Source of the DNA: Bacillota bacterium
GTDB taxonomy: Bacteria; Bacillota; Clostridia; Lachnospirales; Lachnospiraceae
Assembly (NCBI GenBank): GCA_023421505.1
Contig: JAEZTJ010000053.1
Span: forward strand, 1-64,000
Direction of reading: 5' to 3'
DNA: 64,000 nucleotides
Below are positions 18,316 to 27,912 of the stretch, piece by piece; the stretch's first letter is position 1; every line of letters starts with the position of its first letter. The translations under genes were made by a program, and so were the position numbers. Under the pieces are notes generated by a model. It searched no databases and had not been told where the DNA came from. It saw only the letters and a program-made list of their open reading frames with translations.

Positions 18316-19662
18316 ATGTTAAAAAAACAAATTGCACTATTCCTAGCAACCATAATGATTGTATTAAGCTTAGCAGGGTGCGCAGGTTCATCTCAAAATT
18401 CTAAAGATGACAAAAACGTAGAAAAAGGAACAAATGAAACTAAGGAAGACAATTCGCCAACAAAAGGAGAAAGCAATAATGCTTCAACCGATGAGCCAAT
18501 TAAATTTTTAGCTTATGCCTGTATTACAGGTAACAATGCAGAATCCGGACGTCAGGTGACAATGGCTGCTGAAACAGCTGAGTGGTATATCAATAATAAG
18601 CTTGGCGGCTTCCCATCCCTTGGTGGACGTAAAATTAAAATTGAAGTTCTTGATTCTACATCTGACGCTGCAACAGCTTCTCTTCCCTTGGAAAGAGCAC
18701 TTTCTGCAGGTGGATATACCGCTGTAATTGGAAACTCTACATCTTCTATTGCGCTTACAATGTTACCAATCCTGGAAAAATACGGAATTCCTGCTATAAC
18801 AGGTGCAGCAGCAAATAAGGCAGTTACTGATCAAGGCGCTAGCTTTGTATTTCAGCCTGCAGCGACCTCTAAATCATTTATTCCGACACAGTTGGACTTT
18901 TTAGAAGAATACGCGAAAAAGCTAGGCAAGGACATTATGGATCTTAAACTTGGACTAGTATACGCAAACGATGCATGGGGAACAGACCAAGCAAACAATA
19001 CCAGAAAGCAAGTAGCCGATCGTGGGTTAAACCTGGCAATTGATGAGTCTTACGAAATCAACTCCTTTACCGATGCAAGCCCTCTGGTTACGAAACTTAA
19101 GAATGCAAAAATTGATGTTATTCTTCCAAGCTCTTATCCAAATGATATTAAGCTAATATTTACAGCTATGAAATCCTTAAACTTCATTCCTCTGATTGTA
19201 GGTGGTGGAGCAGCTATGACATGGCCTTCTTTATATAAAGATTTGGGCGATGATGTAAACGGAATTACATCTGTTGACTCATGGTGTTGGGATCAAAAGG
19301 GCGCAAAGGACAACCCTCAGTGGATGGAAATGAATGATTATTATGAAAAGACTTATGGTGAATTCATTCCTGGACAGGCAGGTCCTACATTAGCTAGTAT
19401 CATGCTGGCTTATGAAGCTATCGAAAATATATCTGATACTGATCCGGTAAAAGTACGTGATGAGCTCAGAAAATTAAATGCAGATAACAGCAAATGGTTT
19501 AAAGTTCTTAATGGATATGGTGATTTTGATGATGAAACCGGTTCCAATACCGAAGCCAAAGCTATCGTTATGCAATGGCAAAATGGTAAGCCAACTACTA
19601 TTTTCCCTGAAGAATATGCATCTTCTGTGCTGCTTAATCCGGAAAATATGAAACCATACTAA
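18316..19662 (+). CDS. Liv-type ABC substrate-binding lipoprotein
   Basis: 448 residues with a lipoprotein signal peptide (LSLAGC; acylated Cys22), a short polar linker rich in Asn, Asp and Lys, then a periplasmic-binding-protein type 1 fold of the branched-chain amino acid family. Members bind branched-chain amino acids, but many clostridial ones bind other small acids, amides or polyols. The neighbouring catabolic genes suggest a sugar acid or polyol rather than leucine. It is the first structural gene after the regulator and is followed by a stable hairpin, the usual arrangement for over-expressed binding proteins. Confidence 0.88.
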   Translation: MLKKQIALFLATIMIVLSLAGCAGSSQNSKDDKNVEKGTNETKEDNSPTKGESNNASTDEPIKFLAYACITGNNAESGRQVTMAAETAEWYINNKLGGFPSLGGRKIKIEVLDSTSDAATASLPLERALSAGGYTAVIGNSTSSIALTMLPILEKYGIPAITGAAANKAVTDQGASFVFQPAATSKSFIPTQLDFLEEYAKKLGKDIMDLKLGLVYANDAWGTDQANNTRKQVADRGLNLAIDESYEINSFTDASPLVTKLKNAKIDVILPSSYPNDIKLIFTAMKSLNFIPLIVGGGAAMTWPSLYKDLGDDVNGITSVDSWCWDQKGAKDNPQWMEMNDYYEKTYGEFIPGQAGPTLASIMLAYEAIENISDTDPVKVRDELRKLNADNSKWFKVLNGYGDFDDETGSNTEAKAIVMQWQNGKPTTIFPEEYASSVLLNPENMKPY

Positions 19663-19673
19663 ATTTTAAGAAG

Positions 19674-19703
19674 GAGAATTCCGGGATTTATCCCGGAATT
19701 CTC
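19674..19703 (+). terminator. intercistronic hairpin between binding protein and permease genes
   Basis: GAGAATTCCGGGA (19674-19686) pairs perfectly with TCCCGGAATTCTC (19691-19703) around a TTTA loop. Only TAAAAAGGAGG follows, with no T-run, so a partial terminator or 3' stabilising element is likelier than a full stop. It would raise binding-protein mRNA above permease mRNA. Confidence 0.75.
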
Positions 19704-19719
19704 TAAAAAGGAGGATAAA

Positions 19720-20595
19720 GTGGTTCAAATAATTATAAATGGATTGCTTATCGGCGGTGTTTACGCATTAATTGCAGTTGGAATCACTATGATCCATGGT
19801 GTAATGAAGATTGTAAATTTTGCGCAGGGAGATTTTTTGGCAGCTGGAATTTATTTGACCTATGCTATGTACACATTTCTGCCTAATGGAAGTGTACCAT
19901 ATTGGCTGTTAATTCCGGTGGGCGCCGCCATGTATTTATTAGGCTGTATTATATATACAACTTGTATTAAGAAGGTTATTGGTAAGGGAGATAGTAATTA
20001 TATACTCCTTACAATAGGGTTGTCCTATTTGCTTCAGAATACAATTCAATTAATATTTGGTCCAGATTTTAAAAGTATTCCTGTTTCCGATAGCTTGCGG
20101 TATGGAGCAATCAATATAGGAGAAGTTTCTATTTCTGTCCCAAGACTGATAGCTTTTATTGCAGCCGCAATATTTGTTGTATTTATAAATTGGTTTTTAG
20201 GCCGAACAGATATTGGACGAGCGATGCGTGCCACTTCCGAAAATAAAGTAATTGCAGAATCTTTAGGAATAAAAACAGGACTTACTTACGTAACTGCTTT
20301 TGCATTGGGAACAGCTTTTGCAGGTGTTGCAGGATTACTGGTGTCACCTATGTTTCTTCCTTTCCCCAAAATTGGCGCACAATTTTCAACTATAGCAATG
20401 TCTGCAATGGTATTGGGGGGCTTGGGTAATATAAAAGGAGCCTTGGTGGGTGGTCTTATTATTGGACTGGTTGAATCAGCCAGCAGCTCCTATTTAAGTG
20501 TTAATCTTTCTCAAGCGTCTATCAATATAGTATTAATGTTGGTACTAACATTCAGACCATACGGTCTATTTGGTGTGAAAGGACGGGTAGCGTGA
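19720..20595 (+). CDS. livH: branched-chain-type ABC transporter permease LivH
   Basis: 291 residues, almost entirely hydrophobic, with eight or so membrane helices. It begins with the family motif NGLLIGGVYALIAVG and includes MKIVNFAQGDF and GGLGNIKGALVGG. It pairs with LivM in the membrane and imports the cargo of the binding lipoprotein. The start is a GTG after AAAAAGGAGG. Its last bases overlap the LivM start by four bases. Confidence 0.93.
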   Translation: MVQIIINGLLIGGVYALIAVGITMIHGVMKIVNFAQGDFLAAGIYLTYAMYTFLPNGSVPYWLLIPVGAAMYLLGCIIYTTCIKKVIGKGDSNYILLTIGLSYLLQNTIQLIFGPDFKSIPVSDSLRYGAINIGEVSISVPRLIAFIAAAIFVVFINWFLGRTDIGRAMRATSENKVIAESLGIKTGLTYVTAFALGTAFAGVAGLLVSPMFLPFPKIGAQFSTIAMSAMVLGGLGNIKGALVGGLIIGLVESASSSYLSVNLSQASINIVLMLVLTFRPYGLFGVKGRVA

Positions 20596-21620
20596 TGATA
20601 AAAATCATAAAAAAACATCCTGTCGTGCTACTTTTTATGGCGATTTGTGTATTATTCCCTCTAGTGGGGACCAATCAGTATTTTGTCCGCGTTTTAATGG
20701 AAGTTTTTTTCTTTGCAGCCATGGGAAATGCATGGAATATAATTGGTGGATTTGGCAAGCAAACATCCTGGGCATCCTCTGTATTTTTTGCCGTAGGTGC
20801 GTATACCAGCATTATTTTGTTTACAAGATATGGTGAAATTTCACCTTGGATCAGTACGTTTTTAGGTATGGCATTAGCAGCGGGTCTTGCTATCATTATA
20901 GGATTGCCATGCTTTAGACTAAGAGGTGTGTTCTTCTCTATAGCTACGATTGCATGTGCAACCATTTTTCGTCAGCTCTTAATATACTTTGAAAAATTTA
21001 CAGGCGGTTCCTTGGGCCTTTCTTTTAAAATAAGAAAGGGGAACAGCTTGTGGAACTTACATTTTGTCAGTGATACTCCATTTTATTATATTGCATTTAT
21101 TTGGATGCTTGTTACTGTAGGAATTGTAATATATATAGAACGCAATAGACTGGGATATTATTTAAGAGCTATTTGCGAAGATCAGGACGCGGCGGAGTCT
21201 TTGGGTATTGAGTCAGCTAAGGTAAAGCTTAAGGCATTTGTGGTCAGCTCTATGATGCTTGCCTTCACCGGTACACTATATGTCTTCAAAACAGGTTTTG
21301 CAGAACCAAACACTCTAGCTTCCCATGACATGTCTATAAGAATAGGTATCGTAGCTATTTTGGGAGGAATGGGATATATTTGGGGGCCTATCTTAGGTGC
21401 TCTGATCAGTGTGTCCCTTTTGGAACTATCCAACGCATATCTACAGGATTTTGGTGGCGGTGTAGCCGGTTGGGCATTATATGGACTCTTAATTATACTA
21501 ATCGTTCTATTTAGGCCAAATGGATTAATATCTCTCTGGGATGACCTAAAAGAAAGATTGGTTAAAAGGAAAACCAAGATGAGTACCCAGAAAGGAGGAC
21601 AACATGGTACAAACTCATAA
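20592..21620 (+). CDS. livM: branched-chain-type ABC transporter permease LivM
   Basis: 342 residues with about nine membrane helices and the LivM hallmarks GNAWNIIGGFGKQTSW, GLPCFRLRGVFFSIAT and LGGMGYIWGPILGAL. It forms the importer core with LivH. Translationally coupled on both sides: ATGA overlap with livH and a 17-base overlap with livG. Confidence 0.93.
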   Translation: MMIKIIKKHPVVLLFMAICVLFPLVGTNQYFVRVLMEVFFFAAMGNAWNIIGGFGKQTSWASSVFFAVGAYTSIILFTRYGEISPWISTFLGMALAAGLAIIIGLPCFRLRGVFFSIATIACATIFRQLLIYFEKFTGGSLGLSFKIRKGNSLWNLHFVSDTPFYYIAFIWMLVTVGIVIYIERNRLGYYLRAICEDQDAAESLGIESAKVKLKAFVVSSMMLAFTGTLYVFKTGFAEPNTLASHDMSIRIGIVAILGGMGYIWGPILGALISVSLLELSNAYLQDFGGGVAGWALYGLLIILIVLFRPNGLISLWDDLKERLVKRKTKMSTQKGGQHGTNS

Positions 21621-22365
21621 AAAAATTATGGAACTAAAAAATGTTGATAAATCCTTTGGCGGCGTACATGCGATTAATGATCTGAGCTTTAGCATATATG
21701 AAGGCGAAATACTGGGATTGATTGGTCCTAACGGCTGCGGAAAATCCACATCTGTAAATCTTATGACAGGCGTGTACACTCAGGATAAGGGTGAGATTAT
21801 TTACTACAAGGAAGATAAAGCAGGGATTTCTCTTAAAGATCAGCCGGTAACTTATCGGGCAAAAATTGGTTTGGGACGTACATTTCAAACCCCAAAGCCG
21901 TTCAGTGATCTGACTGTATTCGAAAATATCTATACGATTGCAATGCTATATAACGCTTCTATGAAGGATGCTTATAACAACGCTGTGGAAATAATCGATT
22001 TTGTAGGTCTTGCGGATATTGCAAAAAGCAAGTGTGAGAAACTGCCTATAGAAAAACGTAAATGGTTAGATATGGCAAGGGTGTTAGCAATAAAGCCCAA
22101 ACTACTAATGCTGGATGAATGTTTGGCAGGCCTTACTCCAAGCGAAATGGAAGATAGTCTTGAAATGGTACGCAAAATCAACAAGCGAGGAATTACAATA
22201 CTATTTATAGAGCACGTTATGACTGCCGTTACCAAACTTTGCAGCAGAGTTGTCGTAATGGAAGAAGGACATTTTATGACTGAGGGAGACCCAGCTGAGG
22301 TTATGAAAAAACCGGAGGTTATAAGAGCATATTTAGGGGAGGGTTATCAAAATGCAGATGCTTAA
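21604..22365 (+). CDS. livG: ABC transporter ATP-binding protein LivG
   Basis: 253 residues. Walker A is GPNGCGKST and Walker B with its glutamate is LLMLDECLAGL. The signature position reads LPIEKRK instead of LSxGQ; degenerate signatures occur in some LivG proteins but this one is far from consensus. It forms the ATPase heterodimer with LivF, whose LSGGQQQ motif is intact, so one of the two composite sites may be impaired. AGGAGG precedes the start inside livM. Confidence 0.9.
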   Translation: MVQTHKKIMELKNVDKSFGGVHAINDLSFSIYEGEILGLIGPNGCGKSTSVNLMTGVYTQDKGEIIYYKEDKAGISLKDQPVTYRAKIGLGRTFQTPKPFSDLTVFENIYTIAMLYNASMKDAYNNAVEIIDFVGLADIAKSKCEKLPIEKRKWLDMARVLAIKPKLLMLDECLAGLTPSEMEDSLEMVRKINKRGITILFIEHVMTAVTKLCSRVVVMEEGHFMTEGDPAEVMKKPEVIRAYLGEGYQNADA

Positions 22366-23065
22366 TTTAGATAAATTATGCGCCGGTTACGGCGATTTAA
22401 AGATTCTGTTTGATATTGACCTCACGGTAAATGAAGGGGAAGTTGTAGCTTTAGTTGGATCCAATGGAGCTGGAAAAACAACTATTCTTCGGGCTATTTC
22501 TGGTGTAGTAAAAGCAAAATCAGGTTCAATTTCCTGGTTTGGTGATAGGTTAGATACAAAAACTGCCTATAGCAGGGCAGAAATGGGTATCGCCCATATC
22601 CCCCAGGGACGAGGCATTTTAGGTACTCTTTCAATAAAGGACAATCTTATTCTTGGTTCCTATACCAAACGAACTAAGGAGAAAAGGAAAGATCTTTTGG
22701 AAAAAGTTTATTCAACTTTCCCCATTTTAAAGAATAGAGAAAATCATCCTGCAAGTACCTTAAGCGGCGGGCAGCAACAAATGCTTGCCATTGGCAGGGC
22801 TATGATGATGGAACCTAAACTTTTGATTTTAGATGAACCATCCTTAGGTCTGGCACCAATCGTAATTGAGGAAGTTTTTGGAATATTAGCGGAATTAAAA
22901 AAGCAAGGAACCTCGATGCTGATCATTGAGCAAAATCTGGTTAAGGCTCTTCAAATAGCACAGAGAGGATATGTTTTGGAAACAGGAAAAATTACGCTTG
23001 TTGGTGATAGCAAGGAGCTACTGAATAATCCTGAAGTGCGTAAGGCATATCTTGGTATTGCATAA
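22352..23065 (+). CDS. livF: ABC transporter ATP-binding protein LivF
   Basis: 237 residues with GSNGAGKTT (Walker A), LSGGQQQMLAIGRA (signature) and LLILDEPSLGL (Walker B). It is the second ATPase of the importer and overlaps livG by 14 bases. An alternative start lies six bases downstream. The end of this gene closes the transport module; the metabolic genes start 39 bases later behind AAAGAGGTAG. Confidence 0.93.
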   Translation: MQMLNLDKLCAGYGDLKILFDIDLTVNEGEVVALVGSNGAGKTTILRAISGVVKAKSGSISWFGDRLDTKTAYSRAEMGIAHIPQGRGILGTLSIKDNLILGSYTKRTKEKRKDLLEKVYSTFPILKNRENHPASTLSGGQQQMLAIGRAMMMEPKLLILDEPSLGLAPIVIEEVFGILAELKKQGTSMLIIEQNLVKALQIAQRGYVLETGKITLVGDSKELLNNPEVRKAYLGIA

Positions 23066-23104
23066 GATATTGTTTTAAAATAAATATGAGAAAGAGGTAG
23101 CTTT

Positions 23105-24130
23105 ATGAAAGCACTAATGTATCAGGGGCCAAAAAAGTTGGAAGTTGTTGACATACCACAGCCGATACCCCAAAAAGGTGAACTGCTGCTTAAAATTAAG
23201 GCATGTGGTATTTGTGGCAGTGATGTTCACGGATATTTAGGGATTACAGGAAGAAGATTAGCCCCTATGGTAATGGGACATGAGTTTTCTGCGGAAATTG
23301 CAGATCTTGGTGAAGAAACCAAACTAGGCTTCAAGATAGGTGATAGAGTAGCAATTCAACCCTGCGTATCATGTTGGCAGTGTGATAAATGTAAAGAAGG
23401 ATATAACAACGTATGTGAGCACCGTAACTTCATGGGAGTATTGGACTATAATGGTGCAATGACAGAGTATATATGTGTCCCTGAAAAGCAGGCTTATAAA
23501 TTGCCGGATGATATATCCTATAATGTAGGAGCCTTAATAGAGGCGTTGGCAGTTGCTTACTCAGCAGTGAAAAAAGCGGGTAATCTAGAGGGAAAAAATG
23601 TAGTAATCATTGGTGGAGGAGCTATCGGACAGTTGGTATTAATGTGCGTAAAAGCGCAAAAGCCTAAGAAAGTTATATTGTCAGACTTAAGTGAATTTAG
23701 ACTATCAGCAGCCAAAAAACTGGGTGCAGATGCTACGATTAATCCCAGCGTAGGTGACTTTACAGAAGAATTGCTGAACGCCTTTGAAGGAAATAAAGCG
23801 GATGTTGCTCTAGAGGCAGTTGGAATAGGTCCGACAGTATCCCAGGCTTTAGGCTCCATAAAATCACAAGGTACTTGTGTATGGATTGGAAATAGTGCAA
23901 AGACCATAGAAGTTAACATGCAGCAAATTGTTACCGGAGAATTAAAAATCTATGGTTCGTATCTATATACCCATGAAGAGTTTGGTGAAGCGATCGATTT
24001 TATTCACAATAACAAATTAGATCTATCCGCGCTTATTTCGAAGGAAATTACTCTTGAAGAGGCTCCCAAAATGTTTGAAGACCTTACAACTCAGACGGAG
24101 AAATATCTTAAATGCATAATAACAATTTAA
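23105..24130 (+). CDS. zinc-dependent polyol/alcohol dehydrogenase (sorbitol/threonine dehydrogenase family)
   Basis: 341 residues, medium-chain dehydrogenase. Catalytic zinc ligands are in ACGICGSDVHG and GHEFSAEI. The structural zinc loop has four cysteines in CVSCWQCDKCKEGYNNVC. The Rossmann motif is GGGAIGQLV. Members oxidise secondary hydroxyls of polyols, sugars or threonine with NAD. Here it could turn a hydroxyl next to a terminal CH2OH into a ketone, creating a transketolase donor; this is inference from the next two genes. Same operon as the importer. Confidence 0.88.
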   Translation: MKALMYQGPKKLEVVDIPQPIPQKGELLLKIKACGICGSDVHGYLGITGRRLAPMVMGHEFSAEIADLGEETKLGFKIGDRVAIQPCVSCWQCDKCKEGYNNVCEHRNFMGVLDYNGAMTEYICVPEKQAYKLPDDISYNVGALIEALAVAYSAVKKAGNLEGKNVVIIGGGAIGQLVLMCVKAQKPKKVILSDLSEFRLSAAKKLGADATINPSVGDFTEELLNAFEGNKADVALEAVGIGPTVSQALGSIKSQGTCVWIGNSAKTIEVNMQQIVTGELKIYGSYLYTHEEFGEAIDFIHNNKLDLSALISKEITLEEAPKMFEDLTTQTEKYLKCIITI

Positions 24131-24148
24131 GAATAGGAGGTAAATAAA

Positions 24149-24976
24149 ATGGATTATAGTCAAAAATTACTCAATGATTTAAGAAAAATGGGACAAACGC
24201 TTAGAAGAGATGTTATTAAAAGTGTGGGGGTGGGAGTCGCTGGACACATAGGTGGTTCCTTCTCAGCAGCTGATATTGTAGCGGCATTGTATTTCTATAA
24301 ATTGAAGCATGACCCGAAAAACCCTAAAATGCCGAACAGGGACCGTTTCCTTTTAAGCAAGGGACATGTAGCAATTCTTCAATATGCCGCTTTAGCTGAA
24401 TCCGGATATTTTCCAGTAGAAGACTTGTTACATACCAAAGAAGTTGGGTTTCATCTTCAAGGGCATCCCGATGTTATAAAAACTCCCGGTATTGAAGCAG
24501 GCACAGGCTCTTTAGGACAAGGATTATCAATCGGTTTAGGTATGGCTATGGGGCTCAAAATGGATCGTATAGACTCAAAAGTCTATGTATTATGTGGTGA
24601 TGGTGAACTTGCTGAGGGTCAGATCTGGGAAGCTGTTATGTGTGCAAAGATAAAAAAGCTGGATAATCTTGTAGCTATTGTAGATCACAATCGATTACAG
24701 GCTATGGGTAGAGTAGAGGATAGATTTGACCTGACTCCTATTCCGGAAAAGTGGGAAGCATTTGGCTGGAATGTAATAGTGATTGACGGTCATAACATGG
24801 AAGAGATACTTACAGCCCTAGATGAAGCAGATAACGTTAAGGGAAAACCGACTGTTATCGTAGCCAATACAATTAAGGGTAAAGGCTTAAGCTTTGCTGA
24901 AAATGTGGTAAGCTATCATAATGGTACATTGACCAAAGAAACATACACTCAAGCAATTGCTGAGCTGTCAGAATAA
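24149..24976 (+). CDS. transketolase N-terminal (TPP-binding) subunit
   Basis: 275 residues equal to the first third of transketolase. The thiamine diphosphate motif runs from GDGELAEG to DHN. LLSKGHVAILQYA, GSLGQGLSIGLG and the active-site GGSFSAADI are present. It needs the C-terminal subunit encoded 16 bases downstream. Split transketolases are common in Clostridia and many act on special substrates; the placement in a catabolic operon argues for a dedicated rather than a housekeeping role. A second split pair is encoded at 56.7-58.9 kb. Confidence 0.92.
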   Translation: MDYSQKLLNDLRKMGQTLRRDVIKSVGVGVAGHIGGSFSAADIVAALYFYKLKHDPKNPKMPNRDRFLLSKGHVAILQYAALAESGYFPVEDLLHTKEVGFHLQGHPDVIKTPGIEAGTGSLGQGLSIGLGMAMGLKMDRIDSKVYVLCGDGELAEGQIWEAVMCAKIKKLDNLVAIVDHNRLQAMGRVEDRFDLTPIPEKWEAFGWNVIVIDGHNMEEILTALDEADNVKGKPTVIVANTIKGKGLSFAENVVSYHNGTLTKETYTQAIAELSE

Positions 24977-24992
24977 GAAGGAGGTAGCAAAG

Positions 24993-25925
24993 ATGAATTA
25001 CACAAATCAAAGACTCGCGTATGGAAATACTTTAGTAGAACTTGGAAAAGAGAATAAGAGAATTGTTGTTCTTGATGCCGACCTATGTGCTTCTACTATG
25101 GGTAAATTATTCGAAGAAGCATATCCAGAGCAGCATATTGAAATGGGTATTGCGGAGGCTGACATGATATCTGCCTCGGCAGGGCTTGCGCAAACAGGCA
25201 AGATTCCATTTGCCAACTCCTTTGCTGTATTTGTTGTAGGACGTGCCTACGATCAAATTCGACAAACAATTGCAATTGGTAAACTTAATGTAAAATTAGT
25301 TGGTTCTTCTGCAGGTCTTTCTGACTTTGGAGACGGAGCTACACACCAAAGTATCGAAGATATGGCGATTATGCGTGCTATTCCCAACATGGTTGTAATC
25401 TGCCCGGCAGATGCCAATGAAACTGTGGAAGCAACGAAAGCTATTGCAGATTATAACGGACCTGTTTATATGCGCTTAAATCGCAATGACTATGATAATG
25501 TGACCGAAGCAGGCAAACCATTTAAGATAGGTGAACCTTCTGTACTGAAAGAAGGTGAAGATATTGTAGTTTTTGCAACAGGATATCCGGTGGGCCTTGC
25601 ACTTAAAGCTGCGGAAGAATTAAAGGATAAAATATCCGTAAAGGTTGTAAACGTTAGCACGATAAAGCCTCTTAACAATGAAAAAATCATAGAATTAGTG
25701 GGAAATTGCAAGGCGGTTGTAACTGCTGAGGAACACAGCGTGATTGGCGGATTAGGCGGAGCAATTGCCGAAGCACTTCGCAAATCCTGTAAGCCTATTG
25801 AATTCATAGGGGTAAATGATGTCTTTGGTTGTAGTGCACATAATTATCCGGAACTGCTGGAGCATTACAATTTAACGCAAGAGGCTGTTGTAAAGACAAT
25901 TGAAAAAATCCACGGTTCTTACTAA
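24993..25925 (+). CDS. transketolase C-terminal subunit
   Basis: 310 residues containing the pyrimidine-binding domain (MGIAEADMISASAGLA with the conserved Glu, FGDGATHQSIED) and the C-terminal domain. Together with the previous protein it makes one active transketolase moving a two-carbon unit. ATG 24993 is chosen because GGAGGT lies eight bases upstream; the frame extends 12 codons earlier into the previous gene. Residues that bind the substrate phosphate in classical transketolase could not be judged without an alignment. Confidence 0.92.
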   Translation: MNYTNQRLAYGNTLVELGKENKRIVVLDADLCASTMGKLFEEAYPEQHIEMGIAEADMISASAGLAQTGKIPFANSFAVFVVGRAYDQIRQTIAIGKLNVKLVGSSAGLSDFGDGATHQSIEDMAIMRAIPNMVVICPADANETVEATKAIADYNGPVYMRLNRNDYDNVTEAGKPFKIGEPSVLKEGEDIVVFATGYPVGLALKAAEELKDKISVKVVNVSTIKPLNNEKIIELVGNCKAVVTAEEHSVIGGLGGAIAEALRKSCKPIEFIGVNDVFGCSAHNYPELLEHYNLTQEAVVKTIEKIHGSY

Positions 25926-26033
25926 AAATGAAGGAATACAGGAGTGTATTAGGTTGAAAAATCAAAGATTTTTCAATTGGTAAATTTGTGCGCTGCCCAA
26001 ATTCGCAGGTTTTGGCGGCAGATGGAGGTTAAA

Positions 26034-26918
26034 ATGAAAATAGGATTTATTGGACTAGGAATCATGGGTAAACCTATGGTTAGAAATCTAATAAAGGCAA
26101 ATCATGAGGTTGTCGTATACGATATTATTAAAGAGAATGTGGAGATATCTGTTTCTGATGGAGCTAGGGCAGTTGAATCAGCGAAAGCTGTAGCAGAAGA
26201 ATGTAACATTATTATCACTATGCTACCGAATGGACCCCATGTGAAATCAGTTGTAATGGGAGAAGACGGTGTCTTAGAAGGCGCTAAGGCCGGTTCAATC
26301 TTAATTGATATGAGCTCTATTGCTCCGTTGGTTTCTCAGGAAATTGAAAAGAAATGTACTGAAAAAGGAATCAAAATGCTGGATGCACCTGTTTCCGGAG
26401 GAGAGCCTAAAGCGATTGATGGAACCTTGTCCATTATGGTAGGCGGAGATAAAGCTGTCTTTGATGAAGTATACGACATACTGATGTCTATGGGCGGCAG
26501 TGCTGTACTTTGCGGAAGCGTTGGAGCAGGTAACGTAACTAAGCTTGCTAACCAGATCATCGTTGCGTTAAACATCGCAGCTGTTTCTGAGGCCTTTACG
26601 CTAAGTACCATGGCAAATGTGGATCCCTTAAAGGTATTTGATGCTATTAAGGGGGGACTGGCTGGTTCCACTGTCATGAATGCTAAAATACCTATGATTA
26701 CAGATGGGAACTTTAAACCTGGATTTAAGATTGACCTTCATATCAAAGATTTAAATAATGCTTTGGAAACTGGTCATAGTGTGGGAGCACCACTTCCACT
26801 TACCGCTACAGTGATGGAAATGCTGCAAAACTTGCATGCTAGCGGTTGCGGACAGGAAGATCATAGTGCAATTGCAAAATTTTATGAGAAACTTGCCGGA
26901 ATTGAAATAAGAAAGTAG
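26034..26918 (+). CDS. beta-hydroxyacid dehydrogenase, tartronate semialdehyde reductase type
   Basis: 295 residues. Rossmann motif GLGIMGKPM, substrate motif DAPVSGGEPKA, and the catalytic lysine in GNVTKLANQ. The family includes GarR (tartronate semialdehyde to glycerate), 3-hydroxyisobutyrate, L-threonate and sulfolactaldehyde dehydrogenases. The convergent glycerate kinase gene just downstream of this operon favours glycerate as product. ATG 26034 has GGAGG seven bases upstream, better than earlier in-frame starts. Which aldehyde acid it uses is inference. Confidence 0.85.
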   Translation: MKIGFIGLGIMGKPMVRNLIKANHEVVVYDIIKENVEISVSDGARAVESAKAVAEECNIIITMLPNGPHVKSVVMGEDGVLEGAKAGSILIDMSSIAPLVSQEIEKKCTEKGIKMLDAPVSGGEPKAIDGTLSIMVGGDKAVFDEVYDILMSMGGSAVLCGSVGAGNVTKLANQIIVALNIAAVSEAFTLSTMANVDPLKVFDAIKGGLAGSTVMNAKIPMITDGNFKPGFKIDLHIKDLNNALETGHSVGAPLPLTATVMEMLQNLHASGCGQEDHSAIAKFYEKLAGIEIRK

Positions 26919-26943
26919 TATTCGGCATATTAGGAGGATTTGA

Positions 26944-27753
26944 ATGAGCATTAATTCATACTTAGAGAATATGTTTTCTCTTAAGGGTAAGACGGTAATG
27001 TTCACCGGTGCCGGCGGAGGTATTGGAAGTGAAGTTGCTATAGGTATGGCAAAAGCAGGAGCTCATGTTGCATTATGTGACATTAATGAAGAACAGCTCG
27101 CTATCATCCAAAAAAAAATAGAGGAGGATGGCGGAGCAGCTTCTAGCTTTTTACTTGACGTTACTGATATGGAAAATATTCAAAAATGTGTCGATGCAGT
27201 AGCAGATATAAATGGTAGGATTGATGTTTTAGTCAATTGCGCAGGCATTAATAAACGAGAAGGCTTGGCAGATGTTAATGAAGCTACCTACGATAGGATT
27301 ATGAATATTAATCTTAAAGGTGTATTCTTCATTTCTCAGGCGGTTGCGTATTATATGAAAAAGCAGAATGCAGGAAGTATCATTAATATAGGTTCTCACA
27401 ACACAGGATGGATTTTAGGTGGGTGTTCTGTTTATGGAGCTACAAAATCTGGTGTTGTATCACTGACAAAATCTATGTCTGTTGAGTGGGCAAAGTATAA
27501 TATTCGTGCTAACTGTGTAAGCCCCGGACATATAAAAACTGCGCTGACGACAGTGACCTGGGAGCATCCTGAAAGATCCAAGTATTTACTTGATCGTATT
27601 GCGATGAACAGACCAGGATACCCAGAAGATATTACAGGAGTTTGCTTACTGCTGGCCTCCGATGCTTCTTCCTATATTACAGGATGTGAATATCGTGTCG
27701 ACGGCGGTTGCATGAGTGGTGGACAACCTTGGCCATATGATACTGCCTTCTAA
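26944..27753 (+). CDS. short-chain dehydrogenase/reductase, gluconate 5-dehydrogenase-like
   Basis: 269 residues, classical SDR: cofactor motif TGAGGGIG, NCAGIN, catalytic Ser in NIGSHNTG, and YGATKSG with the Tyr/Lys pair. The ending VDGGCMSGGQPW is close to gluconate 5-dehydrogenase and related sugar-acid SDRs. It probably interconverts a keto and hydroxy sugar acid or polyol. As the last gene of the + strand operon it would act with the zinc dehydrogenase to present the substrate in keto form for transketolase. Confidence 0.85.
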   Translation: MSINSYLENMFSLKGKTVMFTGAGGGIGSEVAIGMAKAGAHVALCDINEEQLAIIQKKIEEDGGAASSFLLDVTDMENIQKCVDAVADINGRIDVLVNCAGINKREGLADVNEATYDRIMNINLKGVFFISQAVAYYMKKQNAGSIINIGSHNTGWILGGCSVYGATKSGVVSLTKSMSVEWAKYNIRANCVSPGHIKTALTTVTWEHPERSKYLLDRIAMNRPGYPEDITGVCLLLASDASSYITGCEYRVDGGCMSGGQPWPYDTAF

Positions 27754-27833
27754 ATTTTTAAACATATATTGCATAAAATAACAAAATAGTCAGATGGTAT
27801 TTTTAGCCCTGAGGTTTTGATTTCAGAAATTGT

Positions 27834-27886
27834 ATCATAGCGAAATAGGTATCGTGTGTTAAGTACGATACCTATTTCATTATGAT
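27834..27886 (+). terminator. long hairpin after the catabolic operon
   Basis: GAAATAGGTATCGT (27842-27855) pairs perfectly with ACGATACCTATTTC (27865-27878). An outer ATCATA/TATGAT arm (27834-27839 with 27881-27886) follows a 2-by-2 internal loop. It lies 80 bases after the SDR gene. There is no T-run, so it may be a terminator of weak type, an RNA 3' end stabiliser or an operator-like palindrome. Confidence 0.6.
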
Positions 27887-27912
27887 TTATGTCAATAATA
27901 ACAAAATAAGAA

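Noticed and set aside
23105..25925. D-apiose transketolase pathway
   Set aside because: Known apiose operons with split transketolase also encode an isomerase and an apulose kinase; neither is here.
17516..27753. Sulfoquinovose transketolase pathway
   Set aside because: A split transketolase and a beta-hydroxyacid dehydrogenase fit, but a sulfoquinovosidase and sugar isomerase are absent and a glycerate kinase is present.
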